Assembly: GCA_963739355.1 (NCBI GenBank)
Contig: CAVUAD010000006.1
Coordinates: forward strand, 682,001 to 746,000
DNA: 64,000 nucleotides
Origin: JAWVFM01 sp963739355
Lineage (GTDB): Bacteria > Actinomycetota > Thermoleophilia > Solirubrobacterales > 70-9
Direction: 5' to 3'
Shown: piece after piece, positions 31,966 to 40,061 of the stretch
How the letters are laid out: each line of letters starts with the position of its first letter
How positions within the stretch are numbered: position 1 is the stretch's first letter
Notes under the pieces: generated by a model
Told to the model about the DNA's origin: nothing
Database searches by the model: none
Seen by the model: only the letters and a program-made list of their open reading frames with translations
Position numbers and translations under genes: made by a program

Positions 31966-33146
31966 GTGCGGCGACGCTCGAGCCAGCGCGCGCCGACCGT
32001 GTCAGTCAGGCCGTGGGCGATGATCGACGTCACGATCGCGAAGGCGGCGACGTCGAATATGAACCCACGATGGACCACGTTCGAGTCGAGGACGAACAGC
32101 GCGAAGAGCATCGAGGCCACCCCTTTCGGCCCGAACCAGGCGATGAAGGAGAGCTCGTCGCGCCCCATGCGGCTATTCGCAAACGCGAGGAAGATCGCCA
32201 GCGGCCGCGCAACCAAGAGCGCGCCGGCGATGAAGGCAACGAGCGCGGGAACGCTCCCCGCGAAGCTCGTGTCCGTGATCAGGGCCCCGAACACGAAGAA
32301 CGTGATGACCTGAGCGATCGCGCTGACGTTCTCGGCGAAGTCGACGAAGGCCGCGGGGACGTCGTGCTCAGTGAAGCCCATGACTATCCCGCAGACGAAG
32401 GCGGCGATCAGCCCGTTGCCGATCGTGACGTCGGCCAGGCCAAACGCCGCGACCCCGAAGCCGATTGCGAAGATCCCCTCGTAGCGCGGCGTGATGCCGC
32501 CGCCGGGCACGCGCTTGTGGAGCCGCCCACCCGCGAGCCCGAGGCACGCTCCGACCAGCGCGCCGAACGCCGCCTCGCCCACGACCCTGAGCGCCTCCGT
32601 GCCCGCGTCGCCTCCGGGGCCCGAGAGCGCCAGGAAAAAGAGGACGAACGGCAGGGCGAGCCCATCGTTGAGACCGGACTCGAGGTTGAGCGTGTGCCGC
32701 ACCCGCTCGGGAACCGCCCTGGACGTTACGACCGTCGAGGTCACCACCGGGTCGGTCGGCGTCAGAACGGCGGCCAGGAGGAACGCCTGCGCCCAGCCGA
32801 GCTGGGAGAACAGGAGCCACGCGCCGACCCCGAGCAGGCCCAGCGTGATCGGCATCGCGAGGACGATCGCCCGCAGCACGGGTCCGCGGTGCAGCGCGAT
32901 CAGCTCGCGCTCCACGAAGAGGCCGTCGGAGAACAGCGTGAGGATCAGCGCGATCTCGACGAGGTCGGTGATGCTCTCGTCGCCCGGATCGACACTCACC
33001 GTGCCGACGCTGCCGAGGAGCGCGCCGAGCCCGACCGCGAGGACCGAGATGGAGAGGACGGTCCCCTTCATGACTCCGGACAGGGCGCCGGCGACGGCCA
33101 GCAGGCCGCCGAAGATGAGCATCGCGTCGCCGAAACCCAGATGCAT
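31947..33146 (-). CDS. Na+/H+ (cation:proton) antiporter, CPA family
   Basis: About 399 residues from MHLGFGDAM (33146), supported by TATAAG 6 nt upstream; an earlier in-frame start lacks this. Twelve or so membrane helices are present, with the CPA1 core LTPTDPVVTSTV, LNLESGLNDGLALP and AWFGPKGVASMLFAL. The Asp of ESGLNDG lies in the expected ion-binding region. It exchanges Na+ or K+ for protons. No RCK or long cytoplasmic tail is present. Its last few codons and stop come from a REP arm. Confidence 0.92.
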   Translation of the reverse strand: MHLGFGDAMLIFGGLLAVAGALSGVMKGTVLSISVLAVGLGALLGSVGTVSVDPGDESITDLVEIALILTLFSDGLFVERELIALHRGPVLRAIVLAMPITLGLLGVGAWLLFSQLGWAQAFLLAAVLTPTDPVVTSTVVTSRAVPERVRHTLNLESGLNDGLALPFVLFFLALSGPGGDAGTEALRVVGEAAFGALVGACLGLAGGRLHKRVPGGGITPRYEGIFAIGFGVAAFGLADVTIGNGLIAAFVCGIVMGFTEHDVPAAFVDFAENVSAIAQVITFFVFGALITDTSFAGSVPALVAFIAGALLVARPLAIFLAFANSRMGRDELSFIAWFGPKGVASMLFALFVLDSNVVHRGFIFDVAAFAIVTSIIAHGLTDTVGARWLERRRTGVRHP

Positions 33147-33152
33147 CCGCCT

Positions 33153-33158
33153 CTTATA
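33153..33158 (-). promoter_or_regulatory. -10 box (TATAAG) for the antiporter
   Basis: On the minus strand TATAAG is followed by 6 nt and the ATG at 33146. Confidence 0.5.
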
Positions 33159-33195
33159 CGGCGCGCGGGGCCCGCTCGCTAAGCTGCCGAACCGC

Positions 33196-33351
33196 ATGAA
33201 CGAAGAAACCGCACAAGCCAAGCCGCCGTCGCCCGAGGTGACCCAGCTCGTCCTCCTCGGCCAGGTCGACGACGCGGTCGCGCTTCACGCCAAGCAAGCG
33301 GGGGTCGATTTCGACGAAGCTCGCTCTGCCATTGACGGCATCGCCGACTAG
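33196..33351 (+). CDS. small protein resembling the L7/L12 C-terminal motif
   Basis: Only 51 residues. The central stretch VTQLVLLGQVDDAVALHAKQ plus DFDEARSAIDGI has the helix-turn-helix rhythm of the ribosomal L7/L12 C-terminal domain seen in many small stand-alone actinobacterial proteins. Function unknown. The ATG at 33196 follows TAAGCT by about 10 nt. The gene lies 9 nt before the next MBL gene, on the same strand. Confidence 0.6.
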   Translation: MNEETAQAKPPSPEVTQLVLLGQVDDAVALHAKQAGVDFDEARSAIDGIAD

Positions 33352-33360
33352 CCGCACCGC

Positions 33361-34143
33361 ATGAGCGACCCCGAGCTCCTCACTGACGGGGTGGTTCGAC
33401 TCGGCACGAGGTACGTGAACTGGTACCTCGTCGCCGACGAGCGTGGGGTGACGATCATCGACGCCGGGGTGCCCCGCTACCGGCCGCAGCTCGAGCCGGG
33501 ACTTCAGCTGCTCGGCCGCTCTCTGGGAGAAATCAAGGCGATCCTCCTGACCCACGCCGACGGCGACCACACCGGCGTTTCCGTGAAGGTGCGCTCCGAA
33601 ACGGACGCGCCGATCCACCTGCATCCGGGCGACGCCGACAGCGCGCGCACCCGGGGCAAGAAGAAGACGGACGAGAGCATGGCCGCAGAGCTGAAGCACC
33701 TGGACGCGTGGAAGCTCTTCGGCCACTTCACGATGAACGGCGGCGGCAGGCCTCCGGTCGTGGACGCTACGGTGCCCGTCGCGGCCGGGCCGCTCGACGT
33801 CCCCGGAGCGCCGGTCGCAATCCCGACTCCGGGCCACACGCCTGGTCATGTCGCCTACGCCTTTCCCGGACACGGGGCGCTCTTCGTGGGTGACCTCATG
33901 TGCACGTGGCACCCCACCCGCGGTCGCCTCGGCCCGCAGATCATGGCCTTCAACGTCTCGACGCCGCAGTCCTTCGATTCGCTGGCGGCGATCGAGGACA
34001 TCGAGGCCGGCCTGGTCCTACCCGGCCACGGCGATCCCTGGACCGAGGGCGTCGAGTCCGCCGTCGCCAAGGCGCGCGCGACCGCGATCGCGGACGGGCG
34101 CGTCCCCGAGCGCCGTCAGTCCGACCCGAACCAGTCCACATAG
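33361..34143 (+). CDS. MBL-fold metallo-hydrolase (glyoxalase II-like)
   Basis: The 260-residue protein has THADGDHTG, where the usual HxHxDH reads HADGDH, HLHPGDAD, PTPGHTPGHVAY, FVGDLMC and a final PGHGDPW. These are the metal ligands of hydrolytic MBL proteins; the first histidine pair is shifted relative to the textbook motif. The substrate is not known. Its end overlaps the convergent membrane-protein gene by 28 nt. Confidence 0.82.
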   Translation: MSDPELLTDGVVRLGTRYVNWYLVADERGVTIIDAGVPRYRPQLEPGLQLLGRSLGEIKAILLTHADGDHTGVSVKVRSETDAPIHLHPGDADSARTRGKKKTDESMAAELKHLDAWKLFGHFTMNGGGRPPVVDATVPVAAGPLDVPGAPVAIPTPGHTPGHVAYAFPGHGALFVGDLMCTWHPTRGRLGPQIMAFNVSTPQSFDSLAAIEDIEAGLVLPGHGDPWTEGVESAVAKARATAIADGRVPERRQSDPNQST

Positions 34144-36488
34144 CGGCCGACCGCGGCCTTCACCGGGATCAGCCGCTCGCCCACGCCGGGCATGACCGTG
34201 AGCTCCGGCGAGCCCGCCGGCGTCAGCGCCAGCGCTCCGAGATGGGCAACCGAGTTGGCGCCGAGCAACCGGCCGGCGGCGGGTGGATCCTCGACCGAGA
34301 CGGTGAAGGTGACCGGGCCGCCACGGTCCACCCGCAGCGTTCCGGCCGCGTAGTACGGCGTGGTCCCGCGATAGTCGAGGTTGGCCGGGATGCCGGGCGT
34401 CGAGAAGCCCGGGGCGCTGATCTCGAGAGGCCGCGAGGAGTCGTACTGGACCGAGACGTTCCAGATCCCCGCGGGCACCCGCAGCGTCTGCGAGGTCGTC
34501 GACCCGCTCTCAACGGTGGGGCCAGGTGACCAATCGGAGCCGGTGATGGGCTTGCGCGGGAAGATCGTCGCCGCGCCGCCCGGCGAGCCCCTGTCGAAGA
34601 CGTACCGGAGCGTCCTCCCCGGCTGATCGCCCTCGGCCAGCACCTGGCGGTCGAGGGAAACGCCGGGGCCGCGCTTCCACAGGACGAAGCTCGGCGTGAC
34701 CCGCACCGGCTGGAGCCAGGGCGGCGGCCCGCTGGCGAACGCTCCGCGGGTCGTGATCACGTACGGGAAGCGGGCGAGCGTGCCGACCGTCACCGAGTCG
34801 AAGTCGAACTTCTGGAACACGTCCTTCAGCTCCAGGTTCGGCTTCGCGTAGTAGTTGTCGTAGTAGTTGCGAACGGCGACGTAGGGCTTCGCCGGGCTCA
34901 GCTCGTACTGGATGAAGTCGTCGCGGCCGAGGAAGAGGACCTTGCGGCTCCCGATGACCGGCTTGAAGGTCGCGAGCTCGTCGGCGTGGGTCGTAGGGCC
35001 GATCGGGGCCTGGCGGAGGATGAGGAAGGAGGAGGCGAGGGCGGCCAGGCAGACGACTGTCGCCAGGGCGCCCGTCGTCGGTGCCCGCCACCGGTCCCGG
35101 GGACCGGCACCGGGCACCGACGCCGGGTCTATTCCCGGTGTCACCAGGCCACCCAGGCCGCCGAGGACGATGAGCGGCGAGGCGATCGCGAGGGCCTTCG
35201 CCGAGGTGTAGACCGTGCCCGAGATGCGCGCGACCACGTAGATCAGGGCCGCCGACGCCAGGGCCGCGGGCAGGCTCCAGCCGTAGCGGCGGACCCAGCG
35301 GGGCACGCCGGCGACGAACGCCCCGACCGCGAGGAGCGCACCTGCGTAGAAGGCGATGGGGTGGCCGGCGTCGGCGGCGGCGAGCCGAAACTCGCTGGTC
35401 GGCCAGATGCCGAACGCCTCCGCCGGGGAGAGCTGGTGGCGGAGGTTGCCGAGGCCGCCCGAGTTGGCGGTCGAGGGGCTGAACGCCTTGAAGTGGCTGA
35501 AGTCGATGAGGCGGCCGATCTCGGGCGCGATCAGGACGAGCGCGAACGCGTGACCGACGAGGAACGGCTTCACCGTCGCCCACGGCCTGGCGATCGCCCA
35601 GTAGACGCCAACCGTTCCCGCGAGCCAGAAGAGGCCGGGGAAGCTGTAGGCATAGACCACCCCCGCGCAGATGACGACGCTCGGAATCGTGTCGCGCACG
35701 GTGCGGATCCACGGCAGGTACAGGGCGAAGCCCAGGAGGAGCAGAGCCTCGATGGGCTCCTTGAACGCCTCCTGCGCCACGTAGGCCGCCGCCAGATAGG
35801 CGACGCCGGCCAGCGCGCCGACGGCGACGCGCCATCCCGTCCGCGCGCGGGTGAGCGCGCCCGCCGCCACGACGGCGATCAGCGGGGGCAGCGCTACCGT
35901 CAGCCCCGCGAAGCCGTTGACGAGGCTGGTCCCGAGGACCCCGGTGACGCCGTCGACGAGCGCGTGCGGGCCGACCGGGTAGCCCTGGCGGATCAGGGTT
36001 GGCATGTGGCCTGCGTGCGAGCCGATCCAGTCGGCCATCAGCAGGTGGTAGGACATGTCGTCGTTGACGAGCCCGACGCCGAGGATGCCGACTCGCCCTG
36101 CGGCGATGAATGGGAGGGACGCGAGGAGGAGGGCGAGTGCTCCAGCCAGAAGCGGCGCGGTAACGGGTTTGGAGAGCGCTCGCCATCCATGGCTCGCCGG
36201 GTCTTCGCTGTCCTGCTCCGAATGCTCTCCAAACCCGTCCTCACCCCGCTTCTTCGCCGCAACCAGCACCACCACGCTCGCTAGAAAGAGGGCGACGAGG
36301 GCGATGGATGCCGCGGTCGAGTGGCCCGGGAGCTTGATCGCGAGGCCGCTGACCGTAAGCAGCGCCGCGAGGCCGACCGGCGCCGATAGCCAGGTGAAGT
36401 CGCGGCGGCCGGCGAGGACGAAGATCGCCTGGCCGATCGCCACCGAGGCGGCGAGGATCACCGCCGCCGATGCGTAGGCGCCGATCAA
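34116..36488 (-). CDS. large multi-pass membrane protein, possibly a GT-C-type glycosyltransferase
   Basis: About 790 residues from a TTG at 36488, 6 nt after the asd stop. It has about 12 membrane helices (residues 1-500), an acidic loop after the third helix (GLVNDDMSYHLLMADWIG) as in GT-C enzymes, and a long extracellular C-terminal part (about 520-790) of beta-rich sequence. A GT-C role in cell-envelope sugar transfer is inference only. A 76-nt inverted-repeat element inside the gene encodes a Glu/Ser-rich stretch near residues 84-108. It appears to be third in lysC-asd. Confidence 0.7.
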   Translation of the reverse strand: MIGAYASAAVILAASVAIGQAIFVLAGRRDFTWLSAPVGLAALLTVSGLAIKLPGHSTAASIALVALFLASVVVLVAAKKRGEDGFGEHSEQDSEDPASHGWRALSKPVTAPLLAGALALLLASLPFIAAGRVGILGVGLVNDDMSYHLLMADWIGSHAGHMPTLIRQGYPVGPHALVDGVTGVLGTSLVNGFAGLTVALPPLIAVVAAGALTRARTGWRVAVGALAGVAYLAAAYVAQEAFKEPIEALLLLGFALYLPWIRTVRDTIPSVVICAGVVYAYSFPGLFWLAGTVGVYWAIARPWATVKPFLVGHAFALVLIAPEIGRLIDFSHFKAFSPSTANSGGLGNLRHQLSPAEAFGIWPTSEFRLAAADAGHPIAFYAGALLAVGAFVAGVPRWVRRYGWSLPAALASAALIYVVARISGTVYTSAKALAIASPLIVLGGLGGLVTPGIDPASVPGAGPRDRWRAPTTGALATVVCLAALASSFLILRQAPIGPTTHADELATFKPVIGSRKVLFLGRDDFIQYELSPAKPYVAVRNYYDNYYAKPNLELKDVFQKFDFDSVTVGTLARFPYVITTRGAFASGPPPWLQPVRVTPSFVLWKRGPGVSLDRQVLAEGDQPGRTLRYVFDRGSPGGAATIFPRKPITGSDWSPGPTVESGSTTSQTLRVPAGIWNVSVQYDSSRPLEISAPGFSTPGIPANLDYRGTTPYYAAGTLRVDRGGPVTFTVSVEDPPAAGRLLGANSVAHLGALALTPAGSPELTVMPGVGERLIPVKAAVGRYVDWFGSD
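36163..36238. repeat. 15-bp inverted repeats inside the membrane-protein gene
   Basis: ACGGGTTTGGAGAGC (36163-36177) and its exact complement (36224-36238) bound 46 nt, and the whole lies within coding sequence. The encoded residues (ending in RALSKP) are polar and lie between two hydrophobic segments, so the insertion would be tolerated in a loop. Confidence 0.7.
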
Positions 36489-36494
36489 GGCCGG

Positions 36495-37523
36495 CTAGAG
36501 GCCCGCTTCGACCAGCAGCTCGGCGACCTGGACGGCGTTCGTCGCCGCGCCCTTGCGGAGGTTGTCGCCGGCGATCCAGAGGTTGAGGGAGCGCTCGGCG
36601 GACGGGTCGCGGCGGATGCGCCCGACCAGGACGTCGTCGCGGCCGGCGGCCTCGATCGTCATCGGGTAGATGCCCTCGGCGGGCGAGTCGAGAAGCGTCA
36701 TGCCCGGGGCGCGAGAGAGCAACGCCCGGCAGTCCTCGGGTGCGAGGTCCTCGCGCGTCTGGATGTTCACCGACTCGCAGTGGCCGGCGATCGCGGGAAC
36801 CCGCACGCAGGTGGCGGAGATGCCGAGCTGGTCCTCCGCGGCGCCGAGGATCTTCCGGGTCTCGGCCATCATCTTGCGCTCCTCGGTGGTGTAGTCGTCG
36901 CCGTCCTTGAAGCTCTCCACCTGCGGGATCACGTTGAAGGCGATCTGGTGCGGGTAGACCTCGGCAAGCGCCGGCTGGTGGTCGAGCACGGCGCGGGTCT
37001 GCGCGAGGAGCTCGTCGACCGCGCGCCTCCCGGTGCCTGACACCGACTGGTAGGTGGAGACCACGATCCGCTCGATGCCGACCGCGCGGTGGATCGGGGC
37101 GAGCGCGACGACCATCTGCATGGTCGAGCAGTTCGGGTTGGCGACGATGCCGTTGTGCGACGCGATCGCCTCCGGATTCACCTCGGAGACGACGAGCGGC
37201 ACGTCGTCGTGCATCCGCCAGAAGCTCGTGTTGTCGACCACCACGGCCCCGGCGTCGACGAGCTTCGGCGCCCACTCCGCGCTCACCGCGCCGCCGGCGG
37301 AGGAGATCGCGATGTCGATGCCGGCCAGCGAGTCGTCGGTGAGCTCGACGCAGCGAAGCTCGGAGCCGTTGAAGGCGACGGTCTGGCCGGCTGACCGCGC
37401 CGACGTGAGCGGCACGATCTCGCGCGCCGGGAACCCGCGCTCCGCCAGCACCTTCAGGATCGTGGAGCCGACCGCCCCGGTCGCCCCGACGACGCCGACT
37501 CGATAGCCGTTCGCCGCCGACAT
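36495..37523 (-). CDS. asd: aspartate-semialdehyde dehydrogenase
   Basis: The 342-residue protein has the NADP-binding VGVVGATGAVGSTIL, PLTSARSAGQ, the active-site Cys in VANPNCSTMQM, STYQSVSGTG and the His in RVPAIAGHCESV. It reduces aspartyl phosphate to the semialdehyde in the Lys/Thr/Met/DAP pathway. Its ATG follows directly on the lysC stop, so the pair is an operon. Confidence 0.97.
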   Translation of the reverse strand: MSAANGYRVGVVGATGAVGSTILKVLAERGFPAREIVPLTSARSAGQTVAFNGSELRCVELTDDSLAGIDIAISSAGGAVSAEWAPKLVDAGAVVVDNTSFWRMHDDVPLVVSEVNPEAIASHNGIVANPNCSTMQMVVALAPIHRAVGIERIVVSTYQSVSGTGRRAVDELLAQTRAVLDHQPALAEVYPHQIAFNVIPQVESFKDGDDYTTEERKMMAETRKILGAAEDQLGISATCVRVPAIAGHCESVNIQTREDLAPEDCRALLSRAPGMTLLDSPAEGIYPMTIEAAGRDDVLVGRIRRDPSAERSLNLWIAGDNLRKGAATNAVQVAELLVEAGL

Positions 37524-38807
37524 CTAGGTCTCGACCGTCGGCCGGTGGACGCCGGTTGGGTCCTCCCGCTGGACCCCGTCGGACCCCAGCTCGAACGCGC
37601 CGTGAAGGGCGCGGACGGCCTGCGGGACCTGCTCGGCGCCGATCACGCAGGAGATCTTGATGGGCGAGGTGGCGATCATCTCGATGTTCACGCCCTCGTC
37701 GCCGAGCACGCTGAAGACCTTGGCGGCGACGCCGGGATGGCTGCGCATGCCGGCGCCGACCACGGAGACCTTGCCGACTCGCTCGTCGGTCGAGACGCCG
37801 TCGGCAACGCCGAGGCTCTCGAGCGACTCCACCGCTGCGGTGAGGTCGTCGTTGGCGACCGTGAAGGAGAGGTCTGCCCGCCCCTCCCCAGACACCGGCT
37901 CGTTCTGGATGATCATGTCGACGTTCACGTTCGCCGCGGCGAGCGCGGTGAAGATCTGTCCGGCCACGCCGGGGGCATCGCTCACCCCCGTGAGGGTCAC
38001 GCGTGCCTCCTCGGCATGGGTCACGGCTGTCACCAGCGGGCGTTCCATGGTCTCGTCTTCGCCGAGCACGAGGGTACCGGGGCCGTCTTCGAACGAGCTC
38101 CGGCAGTGCAGCCTGATCCCGTGGTTTCGCGCGTACTCGACGGAGCGCAGCTGCAGCACCCCGGCGCCCGAGGCCGCCATCTCGAGCATCTCCTCGAACG
38201 AGACGACGGACAGCTTGCGCGCGTCGGGCACCATGCGTGGATCGGCGCTGAACACGCCCGCCACGTCGGTGTAGATCTCGCAGTCGGTCGCATCCAGGGC
38301 CGCCGCGATGGCCACGGCGGTCGTGTCCGAGCCGCCGCGACCGAGCGTAGTCACGTCGCGGCTGTCGGTCGAGACCCCCTGGAAGCCGGCGACCAGGACG
38401 ATCTGGTCCTCGTCGAGCGCCGCCCGAATGCGCTCGGCGCGCACGTCGATGATCCGCGCCTTGGTGTGCGTCGCGTCGGTGACGATGCCGGCCTGCGAGC
38501 CGGTGAGGGAGATCGCGCGGTGACCGAGGTCGTTGATGGCCATCGCGCAGAGGGCGCAGGAGATCCGCTCGCCGACCGAGAGCAGCATGTCCATCTCCCG
38601 CGGGTCCGGCCGGCGCGAGACCTCCTGGGCCATTGCGACCAGCTCGTCCGTGGTCTTCCCGCGCGCCGAGAGCACGGCCACGACCCGGCGGCCGCCCTCG
38701 CGCGCGGCCACGATGCGGCCCGCGGCGCGCCGGATGTCCTCGGCGCCGGCCACGGATGTGCCGCCGAACTTCATGACGACGGTGTCGCGCTGCTCGGTGA
38801 CGCTCAT
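37524..38807 (-). CDS. lysC: aspartate kinase
   Basis: The 427-residue protein starts near MSVTEQRDTVVMKFGGTSVA (38807). It has VMKFGGTSVA for ATP, the GRGGSDTTAVA substrate loop and TDVAGVFSADPRMV, and two C-terminal ACT domains (about 265-400) that bind feedback inhibitors such as lysine or threonine. Single-polypeptide alpha/beta overlap, as in other actinobacteria, is possible but no internal start was proven. TATCCT lies 10 nt upstream. First gene of lysC-asd. Confidence 0.96.
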   Translation of the reverse strand: MSVTEQRDTVVMKFGGTSVAGAEDIRRAAGRIVAAREGGRRVVAVLSARGKTTDELVAMAQEVSRRPDPREMDMLLSVGERISCALCAMAINDLGHRAISLTGSQAGIVTDATHTKARIIDVRAERIRAALDEDQIVLVAGFQGVSTDSRDVTTLGRGGSDTTAVAIAAALDATDCEIYTDVAGVFSADPRMVPDARKLSVVSFEEMLEMAASGAGVLQLRSVEYARNHGIRLHCRSSFEDGPGTLVLGEDETMERPLVTAVTHAEEARVTLTGVSDAPGVAGQIFTALAAANVNVDMIIQNEPVSGEGRADLSFTVANDDLTAAVESLESLGVADGVSTDERVGKVSVVGAGMRSHPGVAAKVFSVLGDEGVNIEMIATSPIKISCVIGAEQVPQAVRALHGAFELGSDGVQREDPTGVHRPTVET

Positions 38808-38817
38808 TGCGAGGCTG

Positions 38818-38823
38818 AGGATA
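38818..38823 (-). promoter_or_regulatory. -10 box (TATCCT) for lysC-asd
   Basis: On the minus strand TATCCT is followed by 10 nt and the lysC ATG. No lysine riboswitch fits in the short divergent gap to 38886. Confidence 0.4.
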
Positions 38824-38872
38824 GCCACGGGCCGCGCCGGCCCGGGACGGCGCGCAGCGCCTGAGCGCGCCC

Positions 38873-38878
38873 TATCTT
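38873..38878 (+). promoter_or_regulatory. -10 box (TATCTT) for the GH3-like gene
   Basis: TATCTT is followed by 7 nt and the ATG at 38886. An in-frame TTG at 38877 overlaps this box and is unlikely as the start. Confidence 0.45.
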
Positions 38879-38885
38879 GCGCCAG

Positions 38886-40055
38886 ATGCCCCCGAGCCAC
38901 GCAGCCGCGAGGCGCCGCCAGCTGGCTGCGGTCGCGGTCGCCGTCGCGCTCACGGCGCTCGTCTGGCTGCTGTTCTTCCGCGGCGACGGGAGCTCCGACG
39001 AGGTTGCCGGCGGCGGCGCGAGGGACGCGCGCCCGCAGGTCGCCCGCGTCGAGAGCAGGCTGACGCTGCCGCAGCGGGTCGACCAGGTGATGCTGGTCGG
39101 GTTCCACGGGACCAACGCGCGCGGCGACATCGAGGACGAGCTGCGCGAGCACCAGATGGGCGGCGTCCTCGTGGGCGCCGGCAACTGGCCCGGTGCCAAG
39201 CAGGGGGCCCAGCTCGTTGGCGGCCTGCGCGCCGCCGGCCTGGCGGGAAACCGCGTGGCGCCGCTCATCGTCGCCCAGCAGGAAGGCGGGCCGTACCGCG
39301 CGCTCCGCGACGAGCCCCCAACCAGCTCCCAGTTCGAGATCGCGTCGACCGGCAAGACCTCGACAATCGAAGCCTGGGCGGAGTTCGCCGCTGCCGCCCT
39401 CCGCTCGGAGGGCTTCGACCTCGACCTGTTCCCCGTCGCCGACCTGACCGGGCCGAGCAGCCCCGTGCGCGACCGGGGCTTCGCCGCCAGCCCGGAGGCG
39501 ACCGCCGCCTTCACCGCCGCGGCGCTCCACGGTTGCGTCGAGGCGAGGATGGCGTGCGCGCCGCTCCACTTCCCCGGCAACGGCTCGGCTTCGCAGGACA
39601 CTGACGAGGGACCGGCGAGCGTCGGGTCCACGCCACAGACGATCGCGACGAATGACCTTCTGCCGTTCAAGGCGGCCCTCCGGCAGAAGGTGCCGGCGGT
39701 TGTCATGTCCCTCGCCTTCTACGCCGCCTACGACCCGGTGACCCCCGCGGCGCTCTCCCCGGCCGTCGCGACGGACCTGCTGCGCGGCCGGCTCCACTAC
39801 CGGGGAGTTGCAATCACGGACGACCTGGAGGCGGGCGCGATCCGGGCGACCGAGAGCGTTCCCGAGGCGGCCGTCGAGGCCATCGCGGCCGGCTCGGACA
39901 TGGTTCAGGTCTCCGACCCGAAGGACGTGGACGCGGTGCGCAAGGCCCTCACGACCGCCGCCGAATCAGGGACCATCCCTCCGCAGCGCCTCGCCGACGC
40001 CGCCGCCCGGGTGCTCGAGCTGAAGCACCAGGTCGGCCTGCTGCACGGCCGCTAG
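38886..40055 (+). CDS. GH3 (NagZ-like) protein with altered active site
   Basis: The 389-residue protein has an N-terminal membrane anchor (AAVAVAVALTALVWLLFF) and a GH3 N-terminal barrel. The nucleophile region VAITDDLEAGAI is kept. The usual KHFPGHG reads LHFPGNG, and the usual VDQEGGRVQR reads AQQEGGPYRA, so the acid/base His and several sugar-binding residues are changed. It may be a non-catalytic or altered-specificity member acting outside the membrane on peptidoglycan sugars. Confidence 0.8.
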   Translation: MPPSHAAARRRQLAAVAVAVALTALVWLLFFRGDGSSDEVAGGGARDARPQVARVESRLTLPQRVDQVMLVGFHGTNARGDIEDELREHQMGGVLVGAGNWPGAKQGAQLVGGLRAAGLAGNRVAPLIVAQQEGGPYRALRDEPPTSSQFEIASTGKTSTIEAWAEFAAAALRSEGFDLDLFPVADLTGPSSPVRDRGFAASPEATAAFTAAALHGCVEARMACAPLHFPGNGSASQDTDEGPASVGSTPQTIATNDLLPFKAALRQKVPAVVMSLAFYAAYDPVTPAALSPAVATDLLRGRLHYRGVAITDDLEAGAIRATESVPEAAVEAIAAGSDMVQVSDPKDVDAVRKALTTAAESGTIPPQRLADAAARVLELKHQVGLLHGR

Positions 40056-40061
40056 GGGTGC

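Noticed and set aside
37031..37043. GGTGCCTGACACC, a REP-like core, inside asd
   Set aside because: It encodes the conserved VSGTG of the enzyme and lacks the outer palindrome arms, so chance match is the simplest view.
38808..38885. Lysine riboswitch before lysC
   Set aside because: The gap to the divergent gene is far too short for one.
37524..39797. A 757-residue frame ending in lysC
   Set aside because: The upstream part lies antisense to the GH3 gene; lysC starts at 38807.
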